DNA of 64,000 bases from Flammeovirgaceae bacterium UBA2366 (GCA_002344065.1 DDTK01000013.1:1-64000); one strand, 5' to 3'. Shown: positions 45,202 to 54,117, numbered from the stretch's first letter. A program made the numbers and translations. The notes: generated from the letters alone by a model not told the origin.

Positions 45202-46588
45202 TTCTTCTGGTCCCTCTCGGGGGAAGCGAGGAGCCTCACGTCAGGAGCGCTCATCCGGAAGGCCAACACCCTCCGGTAAGCCACGATTATCCTCTTCACG
45301 CAGATCAGACGATGGACCTTCCGGGAGCAAGCGAAAATTCGACAAGGACAGTAAACCTCCTTTTAAGAAATTTGAGAAGGGCTCATCACCAAGGCGATCA
45401 AGCGAGAAACCGTTTGAGGGCAAACCAAAATTCGATAAGCGATCTTCGTTCAGAAAATCTGATGAAGGTTCGTTTGAAAGAAAGAAACGATTTGACAAAG
45501 ACGGACCAAAATCTTCTTTTCGAAAATTTGATAAAGACGCTCCCACAAGGCGTACCGGAGCAGACTCTTTTGATAAGGGAAGCAAATTCAGTAAAGATCA
45601 TTCGAAGCCACCTTTCAAAAAATTTGATAAGCGCTCATCCTCCGGTGAGGAATCTGGAAGAAGAACCACTCGTGCCTTTGACGGGCCCGATGATCGCGGA
45701 GACCGCAAGAAAAAGTTTACAAAATCAGGAGGAGAGGGCTTTTCAGCAAAGCCCAGAAAGACAGGAGAGGAGGGTGAATCTAAACCACGTGGCTTTTTTA
45801 ATAAGCAGTCATCAGGAAGGGTAAGGCCAAGAAAATATTCGGCTAAGAAAGAAGAAACACCAACGATAAATAGCCAGACCGGTAAGTACAGACTGAACCG
45901 GTACATTGCCAACAGTGGCGTTTGCTCCAGGCGTGAGGCGGATGAGTTGATCAAAATGGGTTTGGTTTCTGTGAATGGAAAAGTAATTACGGAAATGGGT
46001 TTTCAGGTAGGTGCCCGCGATGAGGTTCGCTATGAGGGTCGCGTGTTACGCGCAGAAAAACCTGTGTACGTTTTAATGAATAAGCCAAAAGGGTACCTCA
46101 CTACAACAAAAGATCCGCAGGAACGCAATACCGTTATGCACATTATTGGCAATGCGGTGAAAGAGCGTGTTTACCCGGTTGGCCGATTGGATAGAAATAC
46201 AACAGGGCTATTGTTGTTTACTAACGATGGTGATTTGGCCGATAAGCTTTCGCACCCCTCCTATAATGTAAAGAAGATTTACAAGGTTGAGCTTGACCGG
46301 CCGCTTGCTAAAAGCGATTTTCAAAAAATCCTGGACGGCATTCAGCTGGAAGAAGGTCGCGCTATGGTTGATGATCTGGCAATTGTTTCGGATGATGGTA
46401 AAACCGTTGGTATTGAATTACACATCGGCTGGAACAGAGTAGTGCGCAGAATTTTTGAAAGACTGGACTATAGCGTTGTTAAACTTGACCGCTCGGTGTA
46501 CGCAGGCCTTGACAAAAAAGATTTACCACGCGGTCAGTGGAGATTTTTAACGCAGGAAGAAATTATCCGCCTCAAGCATTTCAAATAG
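45188..46588 (+). CDS. RluB/RsuA family pseudouridine synthase with long basic N-terminal tail
   Basis: rRNA pseudouridine synthase of 466 residues, roughly twice the usual core. Residues 1-225 are a low-complexity tail rich in R, K, S, F and D, with repeated units such as KPPFKKFEKG, KSSFRKFDKD and KPPFKKFDKR; this is an RNA-binding disordered type. From about 230 an S4 domain begins (YRLNRYIANSGVCSRREADE), and the catalytic domain follows with the aspartate in PVGRLDRNTTGLLLFTNDGD. The likely target is 23S rRNA near position 2605. Its start overlaps scpB by 14 bases. Confidence 0.94.
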   Translation: MRKRDSSGPSRGKRGASRQERSSGRPTPSGKPRLSSSRRSDDGPSGSKRKFDKDSKPPFKKFEKGSSPRRSSEKPFEGKPKFDKRSSFRKSDEGSFERKKRFDKDGPKSSFRKFDKDAPTRRTGADSFDKGSKFSKDHSKPPFKKFDKRSSSGEESGRRTTRAFDGPDDRGDRKKKFTKSGGEGFSAKPRKTGEEGESKPRGFFNKQSSGRVRPRKYSAKKEETPTINSQTGKYRLNRYIANSGVCSRREADELIKMGLVSVNGKVITEMGFQVGARDEVRYEGRVLRAEKPVYVLMNKPKGYLTTTKDPQERNTVMHIIGNAVKERVYPVGRLDRNTTGLLLFTNDGDLADKLSHPSYNVKKIYKVELDRPLAKSDFQKILDGIQLEEGRAMVDDLAIVSDDGKTVGIELHIGWNRVVRRIFERLDYSVVKLDRSVYAGLDKKDLPRGQWRFLTQEEIIRLKHFK

Positions 46589-47980
46589 TCAGGCGTTGAT
46601 CAGTGTTATGGTGAAAGCGGTGCCCTGACCATACTCCGATTTTACCGTTATGCTTCCATTAATTTTAGACAAGGCTTCTTTAACGATGTATAGGCCGAGC
46701 CCTGTACCTTCAACTTTCGTTTCTGCCCGGTAGAACATTTCAAATATTTTAGGCAGCGCTTCTTTTTGAATTCCACGGCCGTTGTCCTCCACTACAATTT
46801 CTACCACCCGGCCTATGCGTTTGAAAACAACACGAATAATTGGTTTTGGCTGATGGATGTTGTGATACTTAACAGCATTGGAGATCAGGTTCCCCAGAAT
46901 AATTTTCATCTGCGCGTAGTCCGACCGAAAAACATTTGCCGCATCTTCAACATAATCAAGATCAATGGAGGGAGCGTTTTGGTTGAACTTTACATCTGCA
47001 ATGGTATCTTTTAGTAGCTCATTAAAATTGATCGGTTCAATTTTTAGATCAAGTTTCTTGCTTCGCGACAGTTTAAGAATATCACTGATTACCGAATCAA
47101 GTCGTTTGATGCGCTCTTCAATCATGCTCATGTAACGAAGCGAAGTTTCGTCTGTAAGTTCAAGGCGGGCTACATTCGTTATGCCAAGTATGGAGGCGAT
47201 TGGCGAACGCAGATCGTGTGAAGTGCTGTACATAAAACTATCCAGCTCTTTATTTATTTTATTGAGTCGTTCACGCTCATCTTCCAGTAGCCACACCACC
47301 ATGCCCAATCCGGCCAATGTAATCAGCACTAATTCTATCATGCCGAAGAAGAACGGAAACCGGAACTCTCTGCCCATGAAATTGAAGACGGCTACAATGA
47401 AATAATAACCATAAGTAAGGCCATATAGAAAAAAGGCAAATACCAGAATTCGCTGGCCAATGCCCTTGGTAAAAACATCGCTTCGTAAAGCCACTACGCC
47501 TGCGGCCAAAAAGCTTACAGTAATTACAAAATACCGAAGGCCTACCCGCAGCATATAGCGGTTTAAAGAACCCTCAGTTCCTGGGGTATCATGGTATGCC
47601 CAGATGGTAACAAAGCAAACGCCTGCAATAAGAGCAGAGACCCCAAGGATAAAGGATCTTTTTACTGGCTTTTTACGAATGATCTCAGTTAACCCAACCA
47701 GCAAAAAGAAAGCGTGAAGGAAAATCCCACATTGTGAAACAAAGGATGCGATCAACCTAACCCAGTCATTCTTGCTGTATCCATAAAGACTAGAAAAGGC
47801 GAGGGCAAAAGTAGCTAGCGCAAAAAATCCAAAGCTCCAAGCCCAGGTTTTCATGAACCGCCTATAGTAGACCTTGCTGAAGTACACAAAGGCAATAGCG
47901 ATCACCAGGCCAATGATCGATTCTGCCAGGTAGGTAGCGGCTGTACGTGCAATTATTTCATTAGACAAGCCTTCAAACAT
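46589..47980 (-). CDS. membrane sensor histidine kinase
   Basis: Histidine kinase of 463 residues. About seven hydrophobic helices in the first 235 residues form the sensor region, without a periplasmic domain of note. The HisKA box is SFMYSTSHDLRSPIASIL with the phospho-histidine, the N box is LGNLISNAVKYHNI, and the G boxes are VEDNGRGIQ and GTGLGLYIVKEA. No response regulator gene is adjacent, so it is an orphan kinase here. Its stop directly abuts the stop of the convergent pseudouridine synthase gene. Confidence 0.94.
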   Translation of the reverse strand: MFEGLSNEIIARTAATYLAESIIGLVIAIAFVYFSKVYYRRFMKTWAWSFGFFALATFALAFSSLYGYSKNDWVRLIASFVSQCGIFLHAFFLLVGLTEIIRKKPVKRSFILGVSALIAGVCFVTIWAYHDTPGTEGSLNRYMLRVGLRYFVITVSFLAAGVVALRSDVFTKGIGQRILVFAFFLYGLTYGYYFIVAVFNFMGREFRFPFFFGMIELVLITLAGLGMVVWLLEDERERLNKINKELDSFMYSTSHDLRSPIASILGITNVARLELTDETSLRYMSMIEERIKRLDSVISDILKLSRSKKLDLKIEPINFNELLKDTIADVKFNQNAPSIDLDYVEDAANVFRSDYAQMKIILGNLISNAVKYHNIHQPKPIIRVVFKRIGRVVEIVVEDNGRGIQKEALPKIFEMFYRAETKVEGTGLGLYIVKEALSKINGSITVKSEYGQGTAFTITLINA

Positions 47981-48056
47981 GGGGGAAATCAGAAATGAAA
48001 ATTACCACAAATATTAGGAAATGAAGGGTATAGGAGAAATAAGAAAGGATTTCTGT

Positions 48057-48090
48057 AAAACAAACAATGCCAACCATATAGTTAGCATTG
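48057..48090 (-). terminator. terminator of tRNA-Phe
   Basis: On the minus strand CAATGCTAAC, a 6-nt loop and GTTGGCATTG pair over ten positions with one G-T wobble, followed by TTTGTTTT. The hairpin begins about 11 nt after the tRNA 3' end. Confidence 0.78.
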
Positions 48091-48101
48091 TAGTTTAAAG
48101 G

Positions 48102-48174
48102 TGGTGACGGAGGGAATTGAACCCCCGACACAAGGATTTTCAGTCCTTTGCTCTACCAACTGAGCTACGTCACC
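48102..48174 (-). tRNA. tRNA-Phe (anticodon GAA)
   Basis: A 73-nt gene reading GGTGACGTAGCTCAGTTGG at its 5' end on the minus strand. The acceptor stem GGTGACG pairs with CGTCACC, the anticodon loop is CTGAAAATC with GAA in the centre, and the T loop is GTTCAATTC. The discriminator base is A, and the next three bases are CCT, so the CCA end is not encoded and must be added by the nucleotidyltransferase. Confidence 0.97.
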
Positions 48175-48211
48175 GGGATAAATCTGGCTCCTGAGTGTTA
48201 TTCAGGGGGCA

Positions 48212-48219
48212 CAAAAGTA
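48212..48219 (-). promoter_or_regulatory. -7 promoter box of tRNA-Phe
   Basis: On the minus strand TACTTTTG matches the Bacteroidota TAnnTTTG -7 box and lies about 38 nt before the mature tRNA 5' end. No clear -33 TTTG element is seen. Confidence 0.45.
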
Positions 48220-48291
48220 TGTATTTTTAGATTCGGTGCAAAACCGGGCTGTATTTTTGGATTTAAGGATTTTGGGAATTAACTATCACGC

Positions 48292-49584
48292 ATGATTCAA
48301 CAGGTTGTATTTATTCTGGTCATTCTGGTGTTTGCACACCTCATCCGCAAACGCATACTACTAATTCGTTCAGGCATTCAACTGGGAAAAGCAACCCCGA
48401 CAACAGGCGATACTTCATTGCGATGGAAGAACATGGTTTTGGTGGCTTTCGGACAGAAAAAAATGTTTAAGCGTTTAGTGCCAGCGATTCTTCACCTGTT
48501 TATATATGTCGGATTTCTGGTTATAAACCTGGAAGTACTCGAGTTTGTGATTGATGGTATAGCCGGAACACATCGGGTGTTTGCGCCTTACCTTGGTTCA
48601 GTCTACCCGGTGTTGATGAACATCTTTGAATTTCTTGCTGTTGCCGTTCTCTTGTCGTGTGTGTTTTTCCTTGTCAGAAGAAACATTCTTAAGGTACCCA
48701 GGTTCTGGTCGGCTGAAATGACGCGTTGGCCCCGGCTTGATGCCAACCTGATTCTGGTGGTGGAAATTGTTTTGATGTTCGCCATTCTCTTTATGAACGC
48801 TGCCGATCAAATCCTTCAAGCCAGAGATGCGCACTACACTTCAACGGGCACGCTCTTCTTCAGCAGCCAGTTGGCCCCCATTCTTCAAAACCTCAAAACC
48901 TCAACGCTTATAATAGTTGAACGAGGAGCATGGTGGTTTCATATTGTTGGTATTCTGGGGTTCGCAGTGTACGTAACCTACTCTAAGCACCTGCATATCT
49001 TCATGGCTTTTCCAAATACATATTATGCCAAGCTTGAACCGAAAGGACACGTTAACAATATGCCTGTTGTGACAAATGAAGTTAAGTCGATGCTGGGTCT
49101 TGCGGAGGTTGCGGCAACAGAACCGGGTAGATTTGGAGCAAGGGATGTTAATGATCTTTCGCGGATAAATCTTATGGCAGCGTTTGCGTGTACAGAGTGT
49201 GGACGGTGTACTTCCGAGTGCCCGGCAAACCTTACCGGCAAAAAACTATCACCGCGAAAAATCATGATGGATACACGCGATCGCGCAGAAGAAGTTTCAA
49301 AAAGCTTGGCATCAGGTGGAGCGGGATTAAACGATGGTAAATCGCTGTTGGGTGATTACATCACCAAAGAAGAAATTAATGCCTGCACGAGTTGCAACGC
49401 TTGTGTGGAGGCTTGTCCGGTAATGATTAATCCCCTCGAAATTATCCTGGAGATGAGAAGGTATGTGGCCATGGAAGAATCCGGTTCACCCGCTTCATGG
49501 AATTCAATGTTTCAAAACATTGAAACCAATTTTGCACCGTGGAAATTTTCACCCAGCGACAGGTTTAACTGGGCTAAAGATTAG
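48292..49584 (+). CDS. membrane iron-sulfur protein, HdrC/GlpC-like electron carrier
   Basis: Protein of 430 residues with about five membrane helices in the first 240, beginning with QQVVFILVILVFAHLI; the arrangement is like a nitrate-reductase-gamma or DsrM-type cytochrome b anchor. The cytoplasmic C-terminal part has two 4Fe-4S motifs, CTECGRCTSECP and CTSCNACVEACP, separated by about 60 residues. It probably passes electrons between the quinone pool and a partner with a CCG domain, which is encoded two genes downstream. The exact donor and acceptor are unknown. Confidence 0.9.
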   Translation: MIQQVVFILVILVFAHLIRKRILLIRSGIQLGKATPTTGDTSLRWKNMVLVAFGQKKMFKRLVPAILHLFIYVGFLVINLEVLEFVIDGIAGTHRVFAPYLGSVYPVLMNIFEFLAVAVLLSCVFFLVRRNILKVPRFWSAEMTRWPRLDANLILVVEIVLMFAILFMNAADQILQARDAHYTSTGTLFFSSQLAPILQNLKTSTLIIVERGAWWFHIVGILGFAVYVTYSKHLHIFMAFPNTYYAKLEPKGHVNNMPVVTNEVKSMLGLAEVAATEPGRFGARDVNDLSRINLMAAFACTECGRCTSECPANLTGKKLSPRKIMMDTRDRAEEVSKSLASGGAGLNDGKSLLGDYITKEEINACTSCNACVEACPVMINPLEIILEMRRYVAMEESGSPASWNSMFQNIETNFAPWKFSPSDRFNWAKD

Positions 49585-49586
49585 TC

Positions 49587-50036
49587 ATGAAAAACCTTTT
49601 TGATAGGAACGATTCGCAAGAAATCCTTAACCGGATTGAAAAACTAACGCCTGAAACGCAACGGTTATGGGGTAAGATGGATGTAGCGCAAATGCTCGCA
49701 CACTGTTCCAAATTGCTACGTATTGCACGCGGACTGGAAAAACCTAGACGAAGTGTACTCGGTATTCTCCTGGGCTGGATGGTGAAGGAAACTTTTTTCG
49801 GAGCCAAGCCCCATCCTAAAAACAGCCCTACGGATAAAACCCTAATCGTGGCTGATCAAAAAATTTTTGAAGAAGAAAAGAGAATACTGACTGAACACAT
49901 TAAAGCATTTTCAGAAGGAGGTCCGGAAAGGTGCACCACACACCCAAACCCTTTTTTTGGAAAATTAGCACCTGAAGAATGGGCACGGGGGCAGTATAAA
50001 CATCTTGATCATCACCTTCAACAATTTGGAGTATAA
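49587..50036 (+). CDS. DUF1569 / DinB-like protein
   Basis: Protein of 149 residues in the DinB-like four-helix-bundle group (DUF1569). Helical segments and histidines typical of a metal site are present: KMDVAQMLAHCSKLL, FGAKPHPK and YKHLDHHLQQF. Family function is unclear; DinB-like proteins include thiol transferases. It sits between the two iron-sulfur genes with gaps of 2 and 11 nt, so it is almost certainly in the same operon, but a link to their electron transfer is only suggested by position. Confidence 0.85.
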   Translation: MKNLFDRNDSQEILNRIEKLTPETQRLWGKMDVAQMLAHCSKLLRIARGLEKPRRSVLGILLGWMVKETFFGAKPHPKNSPTDKTLIVADQKIFEEEKRILTEHIKAFSEGGPERCTTHPNPFFGKLAPEEWARGQYKHLDHHLQQFGV

Positions 50037-50047
50037 ATTATAACGGA

Positions 50048-50830
50048 ATGAACGTACCAACACTTGCTGAGCTTACCGCGAAAGGAGAAACACCTGAAAT
50101 ACTTTTTTGGGTTGGATGTGCCGGATCGTTTGATGATCGGTACAAACGCGTTACCAAAGCCTTTGTGAAAATATTAAATGCCGTAGACGTAAAGTTTGCT
50201 GTATTGGGTACGGAAGAAACATGCACGGGCGATCCGGCCAGGCGTGCCGGCAATGAATTTCTTTTTCAGATGCAGGCCATGAATAATATTCAGGTGTTAA
50301 ATGGATACGGAGTAAAGAAAATCGTAACGGCTTGCCCCCATTGCTTCAATACAATAAAAAATGAATACCCCGAACTTGGTGGCAACTACGAAGTAATTCA
50401 TCATGCCACGTTTCTTCAGGAGTTAATTGCGTCCGGAAAAATAAAAATGGCGGGAGGACAATCCTTTAAAGGAAAAAAAATCACCTATCATGATTCCTGC
50501 TATTTGGGGCGCGCCAATAATATTTATGAGGCACCGCGTGAAGTGCTGGAGGCACTGGATGCTGACCTGGTGGAAATGAAACGCTGTCGCACTACCGGAC
50601 TGTGTTGTGGAGCAGGGGGAGCCCAGATGTTTAAGGATGCAGAAAGTGGAAAGAAGGAAATTAACACTGAGCGTACTGAAGAAGCCCTGGCGACAGGCGC
50701 CACCACCATTGCTGTTGCTTGCCCTTTTTGTATGACCATGATGACGGATGGTGTGAAGACCAAGGAGCGGGAAGCTGAGGTGAAAGTAAAAGATCTGGCC
50801 GAACTTATCGCGGAGGCCAAAGGTTTATAA
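50048..50830 (+). CDS. (Fe-S)-binding protein with two CCG domains, HdrB/LutA-like
   Basis: Cytoplasmic protein of 260 residues with two cysteine-rich CCG modules. The first has WVGCAGSFDDR and ETCTGDPARRAGNEFLFQM, plus VTACPHCFNTIKNEYP. The second has YHDSCYLGRANNIYEAPR, LCCGAGGAQMF and VACPFCMTMM. These motifs bind an iron-sulfur cluster in heterodisulfide reductase subunit B, GlpC and LutA families. With the membrane iron-sulfur protein upstream it should form a two-part redox complex. The substrate is not known; a disulfide or lactate-like oxidation are both options. Confidence 0.92.
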   Translation: MNVPTLAELTAKGETPEILFWVGCAGSFDDRYKRVTKAFVKILNAVDVKFAVLGTEETCTGDPARRAGNEFLFQMQAMNNIQVLNGYGVKKIVTACPHCFNTIKNEYPELGGNYEVIHHATFLQELIASGKIKMAGGQSFKGKKITYHDSCYLGRANNIYEAPREVLEALDADLVEMKRCRTTGLCCGAGGAQMFKDAESGKKEINTERTEEALATGATTIAVACPFCMTMMTDGVKTKEREAEVKVKDLAELIAEAKGL

Positions 50831-50852
50831 TTAAGTATTAATAGCTAACGAT

Positions 50853-51350
50853 ATGTTTGTCCCCTTCAATAGCCTGCCAGATGCTGCCCGTGTATGGATT
50901 TATCAGTCTGAACGGAAGCTTAGTGAACTTGAGAAGAGCACAATTTCGGCATCACTACAATCGTTTACCAACCAGTGGACGGCACACAACCAGCCATTAA
51001 AGGCATCATTTATTATACGGTATGATCAATTTATTGTGTTGGCGGTTGATGAGTCGTACACCGAGGCCAGCGGATGTTCTATTGATAGTTCAGTAGCGGT
51101 TATCCGCCAGCTGAGCAACCAGCTAAAAGTAGATTTCTTTAACAGAACTACGGTGGCATTTTATATTGATGGGCAGGTAAGCACTTTAGCCATGGCTGAT
51201 TTGAAAAGCAAGTACGAAGAGGGATTCTGGAGCGGTGAAACTATTGTTATGGATAACACGGTGCCAACCAAAGCAGCATTTGATACGGGTTGGATGCGTA
51301 AAGCAAACGAAACCTGGTTGAAGCGGTATCTGTCGAAGGCAACAGTTTGA
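50853..51350 (+). CDS. conserved hypothetical protein, 165 aa
   Basis: Soluble protein beginning FVPFNSLPDAARVWIYQSER, with SFIIRYDQFIVLAVDESYTEASGCSID in the centre. The family is widespread in Bacteroidota and, in my memory, sometimes mis-called an ABC transporter ATPase, yet no Walker motif is present here, so I leave the function open. It follows the iron-sulfur gene by 22 nt and may be the last gene of that operon. Confidence 0.85.
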   Translation: MFVPFNSLPDAARVWIYQSERKLSELEKSTISASLQSFTNQWTAHNQPLKASFIIRYDQFIVLAVDESYTEASGCSIDSSVAVIRQLSNQLKVDFFNRTTVAFYIDGQVSTLAMADLKSKYEEGFWSGETIVMDNTVPTKAAFDTGWMRKANETWLKRYLSKATV

Positions 51351-51400
51351 GGTAACAAGTATTGTTTTTTTTGTAGTTTTAAAGCCTAGTCGGTAAGCAT

Positions 51401-53434
51401 ATGAGGTTATTGCTGTTTTTTGGGGTTGGCATTCTGGTGGCGGGTTGCAGTGTGGAAAAAAAGGCCACCAAAGCATTCATGCGGGGTGAGTACCAAAACG
51501 CCATTAATCTTTTTAATAAGAGCAAACCGAAAGAACCCGCCAAAGCCAATTATTTTGTTGGTGAATCATATCGCCTTTCAAATCGCATTAAAGAATCTGA
51601 AGCCTACTATGCAAAGGCAGGTGGAGCTGGTGTTGATAAGGACTCCATTCAGTTTTACTATGCTCAGGCACTTAAGGCGAACTCAAAATACAACGAATCG
51701 CGCAAGCAATTAGAAGAACTGATCAAACGCACCTCAAACGAAAAGCTGAAAGATCGCGCACAGGTTGAATACAATGGGCTTGCATCACTGGAGAAGTTGC
51801 GTGAAAAGGGAAGTTATTACAAGGTTAAAAACCTTGAACTGCTGAATACTCCAGCGAGTGAGTATGCACCGGTTTACCTGAACAACGAATTGTATTTCAC
51901 GTCATCGCGTGGCAATGGAAGAATTTATGAGGCCGAAGGCAAACCTTTTACATCTATCTTTAAAGCAGCTACCAGAGGCGCCAATGTTGATGTTACCACT
52001 GTTCAGGCGTTGCCGGCAGGCATTAATGATGACCTACGTAATGTAGGATGCCCAACCTTTACACCTGATGGACGCACCATGGTTTTCGCAATGGGTAATA
52101 CCCGCAAGAAAAAAGGTGGAGCCGATGTCGATTTATATCTTTCTCGTTTCAGAAACGGAGAGTGGAGTGAGCCCCAACGACTTAACATTAATACCCAGTT
52201 TAAAGATGAATATGATGCTGTAGCCAGAAATAACAGCTGGGATTCTTCACCCGCTTTCGCACCCGATGGACGCACACTTTACTTTGCTTCTAACCGACCG
52301 GGTGGTTATGGCGGCACAGACATCTATTCAGCACAAATGGATTCGCGCGGAAGATTTTCACGGGTGAGAAACCTGGGCCCTGAAATTAATACAGCGGGTA
52401 ACGAGTTGTTTCCCTACGTATCCGAAGACGGTAAACTTTATTTTGCATCTGATGGCCATCCCGGGTTTGGCGGAATAGATTTGTTTGTTGTGAAACGCGC
52501 CAGCGGCAAAACAACCATTGAAAATTTAGGTGAACCGATGAACTCACCGGCCGATGATTTTGGAATATTTTTATTCCGCCCGGATCGCGGCTTCTTCACC
52601 TCTAACCGCGAAGGTGGTAAAGGTGATGATGACATCTACACCTTTGTAAATGAAGATCCAAACCTGAAGGTGGTAAATTATTTTCTGGCCGGTGTAACCT
52701 ATACACCACTCACCGACAGCACACTTCAGATACTTCCGAATGTGCGTGTGTCTTTACTGGATACACAGGGCGATGCGATGCAGGATTTTGTTACCGGCAA
52801 TGATGGTAAGTTTTTATTCCGTGTGTATGAAAATGAAGATTATAACCTGATTGGTGAAACGGACGGCTACCTGGTAAAACGTCAGGGGTATACCACAAAA
52901 GGGAAATCAGTTGACCCGGCTACGCTTAAAGATTTAGTTACCAACATTACATTAGATACCATCATGATTCTCGATAAAATCGAGATCAACAAAATTTTCA
53001 GACTGGAGAATATTTATTTTGATTTTGATAAATATGATATCCGAACCGATGCAGCCAGGGAACTGGATAAACTGGTTCAGCTTTTAATCGACAACCCCGA
53101 AATTAAAATTGAGATGGGATCACACACGGATAGCGTGGGCACCTTGGTATACAACTATGAACTATCCAAAAACCGCGCTGAATCTACCGTGAAGTACTTA
53201 ATCTCAAAGGGCATTGCCCCCGATAGGCTGGTAGCAAAGGGCTATGGCGAAGAAGTGCCGATTGCGCGCAACACCAATCGCGATGGAACGGATAACCCGG
53301 AAGGCCGCGCGCGCAACCGGAGAACAGAATTTAAAATTTTGGAAGTGGGCGTAATGCCCAAACCCCTCAGCGATGACGAGTTTGACGAGGACAAGTATTT
53401 TAGAAAAGGCGGGGAATTGAAGAAGGGGAATTGA
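51401..53434 (+). CDS. OmpA family lipoprotein with TPR and PD40 propeller, PorE-like
   Basis: Outer-membrane lipoprotein of 677 residues. The lipobox is FGVGILVAGC. Order: TPR helices (about 25-130), a PD40/WD40-like propeller (PTFTPDGRTMVFAM, FAPDGRTLYFASNRPGGYGG, VSEDGKLYFASDGHPGFGG), a carboxypeptidase-regulatory-like beta domain near 425-510, and a C-terminal OmpA domain (MGSHTDSVGTLVYNYELSKN) that binds peptidoglycan. This is the domain order of PorE, which anchors the type IX secretion machinery. Several paralogues usually exist, so PorE itself is not assured. Confidence 0.92.
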   Translation: MRLLLFFGVGILVAGCSVEKKATKAFMRGEYQNAINLFNKSKPKEPAKANYFVGESYRLSNRIKESEAYYAKAGGAGVDKDSIQFYYAQALKANSKYNESRKQLEELIKRTSNEKLKDRAQVEYNGLASLEKLREKGSYYKVKNLELLNTPASEYAPVYLNNELYFTSSRGNGRIYEAEGKPFTSIFKAATRGANVDVTTVQALPAGINDDLRNVGCPTFTPDGRTMVFAMGNTRKKKGGADVDLYLSRFRNGEWSEPQRLNINTQFKDEYDAVARNNSWDSSPAFAPDGRTLYFASNRPGGYGGTDIYSAQMDSRGRFSRVRNLGPEINTAGNELFPYVSEDGKLYFASDGHPGFGGIDLFVVKRASGKTTIENLGEPMNSPADDFGIFLFRPDRGFFTSNREGGKGDDDIYTFVNEDPNLKVVNYFLAGVTYTPLTDSTLQILPNVRVSLLDTQGDAMQDFVTGNDGKFLFRVYENEDYNLIGETDGYLVKRQGYTTKGKSVDPATLKDLVTNITLDTIMILDKIEINKIFRLENIYFDFDKYDIRTDAARELDKLVQLLIDNPEIKIEMGSHTDSVGTLVYNYELSKNRAESTVKYLISKGIAPDRLVAKGYGEEVPIARNTNRDGTDNPEGRARNRRTEFKILEVGVMPKPLSDDEFDEDKYFRKGGELKKGN

Positions 53435-53640
53435 CGATCCATCTTTATCTAATGAGCACTTTCAGTTTTGATTTTCTTCACGGATCATAAGAGTACCGAT
53501 TTTGAAAGAATAGTGCTTAGTAAAAACATTATTCAACAGTACATCATTTGCAATTATTGAAGAGCACTATATGTCAATAATAAGGTTTGGCTTTTGCAGA
53601 GGATAACCCACACTATTATACACGGCCATGCCGTTTTATT

Positions 53641-53787
53641 GTGGGGTATGAGCTTGATGAAAGGACGCTGAACACTATAAGGGGCGGCAAGAGCCACTTT
53701 AACACATCCATTCCAATGTTATTAGAATGGCATTTTATACGGGCGCAAGCAATAAAAATTGCTTGTCGTGTAAGCCAAAAAACGTAA
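53641..53787 (+). pseudogene. possible degenerate double-glycine leader peptide remnant
   Basis: Read from a GTG at 53641, the frame gives GYELDERTLNTIRGGKSHFN. The spacing YELxxxxLxxIxGG is that of double-glycine leaders. After the GG the frame runs through the palindromic repeat and a hairpin, has no ATG and no plausible core peptide. It may be the residue of a lost precursor gene, or chance. Low certainty. Confidence 0.22.
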
Positions 53788-53794
53788 GAGTAGG
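53709..53794 (+). promoter_or_regulatory. repeat module A: palindrome, hairpin and GAGTAGG before a peptide gene
   Basis: Palindrome CATTCCAAT-GTT-ATTAGAATG (53709-53729), then CAAGCAAT-AAAA-ATTGCTTG (53746-53765), a perfect 8-bp hairpin, then GAGTAGG (53788-53794), 23 nt before the peptide start. The same three parts, with a different hairpin sequence, recur before the gene at 56087. Confidence 0.6.
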
Positions 53795-53816
53795 CTATTA
53801 TCTAAAATCAAAAAAG

Positions 53817-54017
53817 ATGAAAAATTTGGAACATTTTAAAAAGTTCGAGATCACGCAACAGGATCAAAGAATCACGAAAGCTGGCTATTGGACCCCTACT
53901 CAAGCATTGCTTTGTGCTATAAATGATGCTTTGTTTCAAGCTCATTTTAATGAGGGAAACGATGCAATGCTACATGAAAATATGGCTTATTACAGGCAGT
54001 ATTGTGCACCGATGTAG
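53817..54017 (+). CDS. precursor-like peptide with AG-type leader, 66 aa
   Basis: Small peptide MKNLEHFKKFEITQQDQRIT then KAG (residues 21-23). The N-terminal part resembles the leaders of the two double-glycine peptides in this locus (FxxFxIxxxxxxIxxG), but the GG has become AG. The remaining 43 residues hold two cysteines (33 and 63) and aromatic residues, ending YYRQYCAPM. An in-frame upstream start at 53727 lies inside the palindromic repeat, so I chose 53817, about 23 nt after the GAGTAGG box. It is probably an exported peptide precursor of unknown activity; cleavage after AG is uncertain. Confidence 0.65.
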   Translation: MKNLEHFKKFEITQQDQRITKAGYWTPTQALLCAINDALFQAHFNEGNDAMLHENMAYYRQYCAPM

Positions 54018-54117
54018 TAAGCAAAACCCAACTTTTAGAACCCATTTAAACACACGAACTAGTTAATACTAAAGAAATTGAGTTAAGATGGGTTCTCTTT
54101 TTATTCAAAGAAATACG

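Larger units (their letters stand above)
53435..53816 (+). other. gene-poor stretch with the first repeat module
   Basis: This 380-nt stretch has no intact gene. It contains a degenerate leader-like coding remnant (53641-53787), a palindromic element (53709-53729), a hairpin (53746-53765) and a GAGTAGG box (53788-53794), all before the peptide gene at 53817. Confidence 0.6.

Noticed and set aside
45786..45797. CACGTG hexamer in AAACCACGTGGC as a further parS site
   Set aside because: The flanks do not match GTTnC...GnAAC on both sides; the same holds for CACGTG at about 3236, 5726, 18056, 20614 and 61195.
45241..45954. Several open frames on both strands in the 5' half of the pseudouridine synthase gene
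   Set aside because: Low-complexity sequence keeps other frames open; only the frame leading into the S4 domain makes sense.
50853..51350. 165-residue protein as an ABC transporter ATPase
   Set aside because: No Walker A, Walker B or signature motif is present.
53604..53612. TTATACACG as a further DnaA box
   Set aside because: One mismatch at the last, important position and no companion boxes nearby.
53709..53729. Palindrome considered as a rho-independent terminator
   Set aside because: The stem is AT-rich and no T-run follows on either strand.
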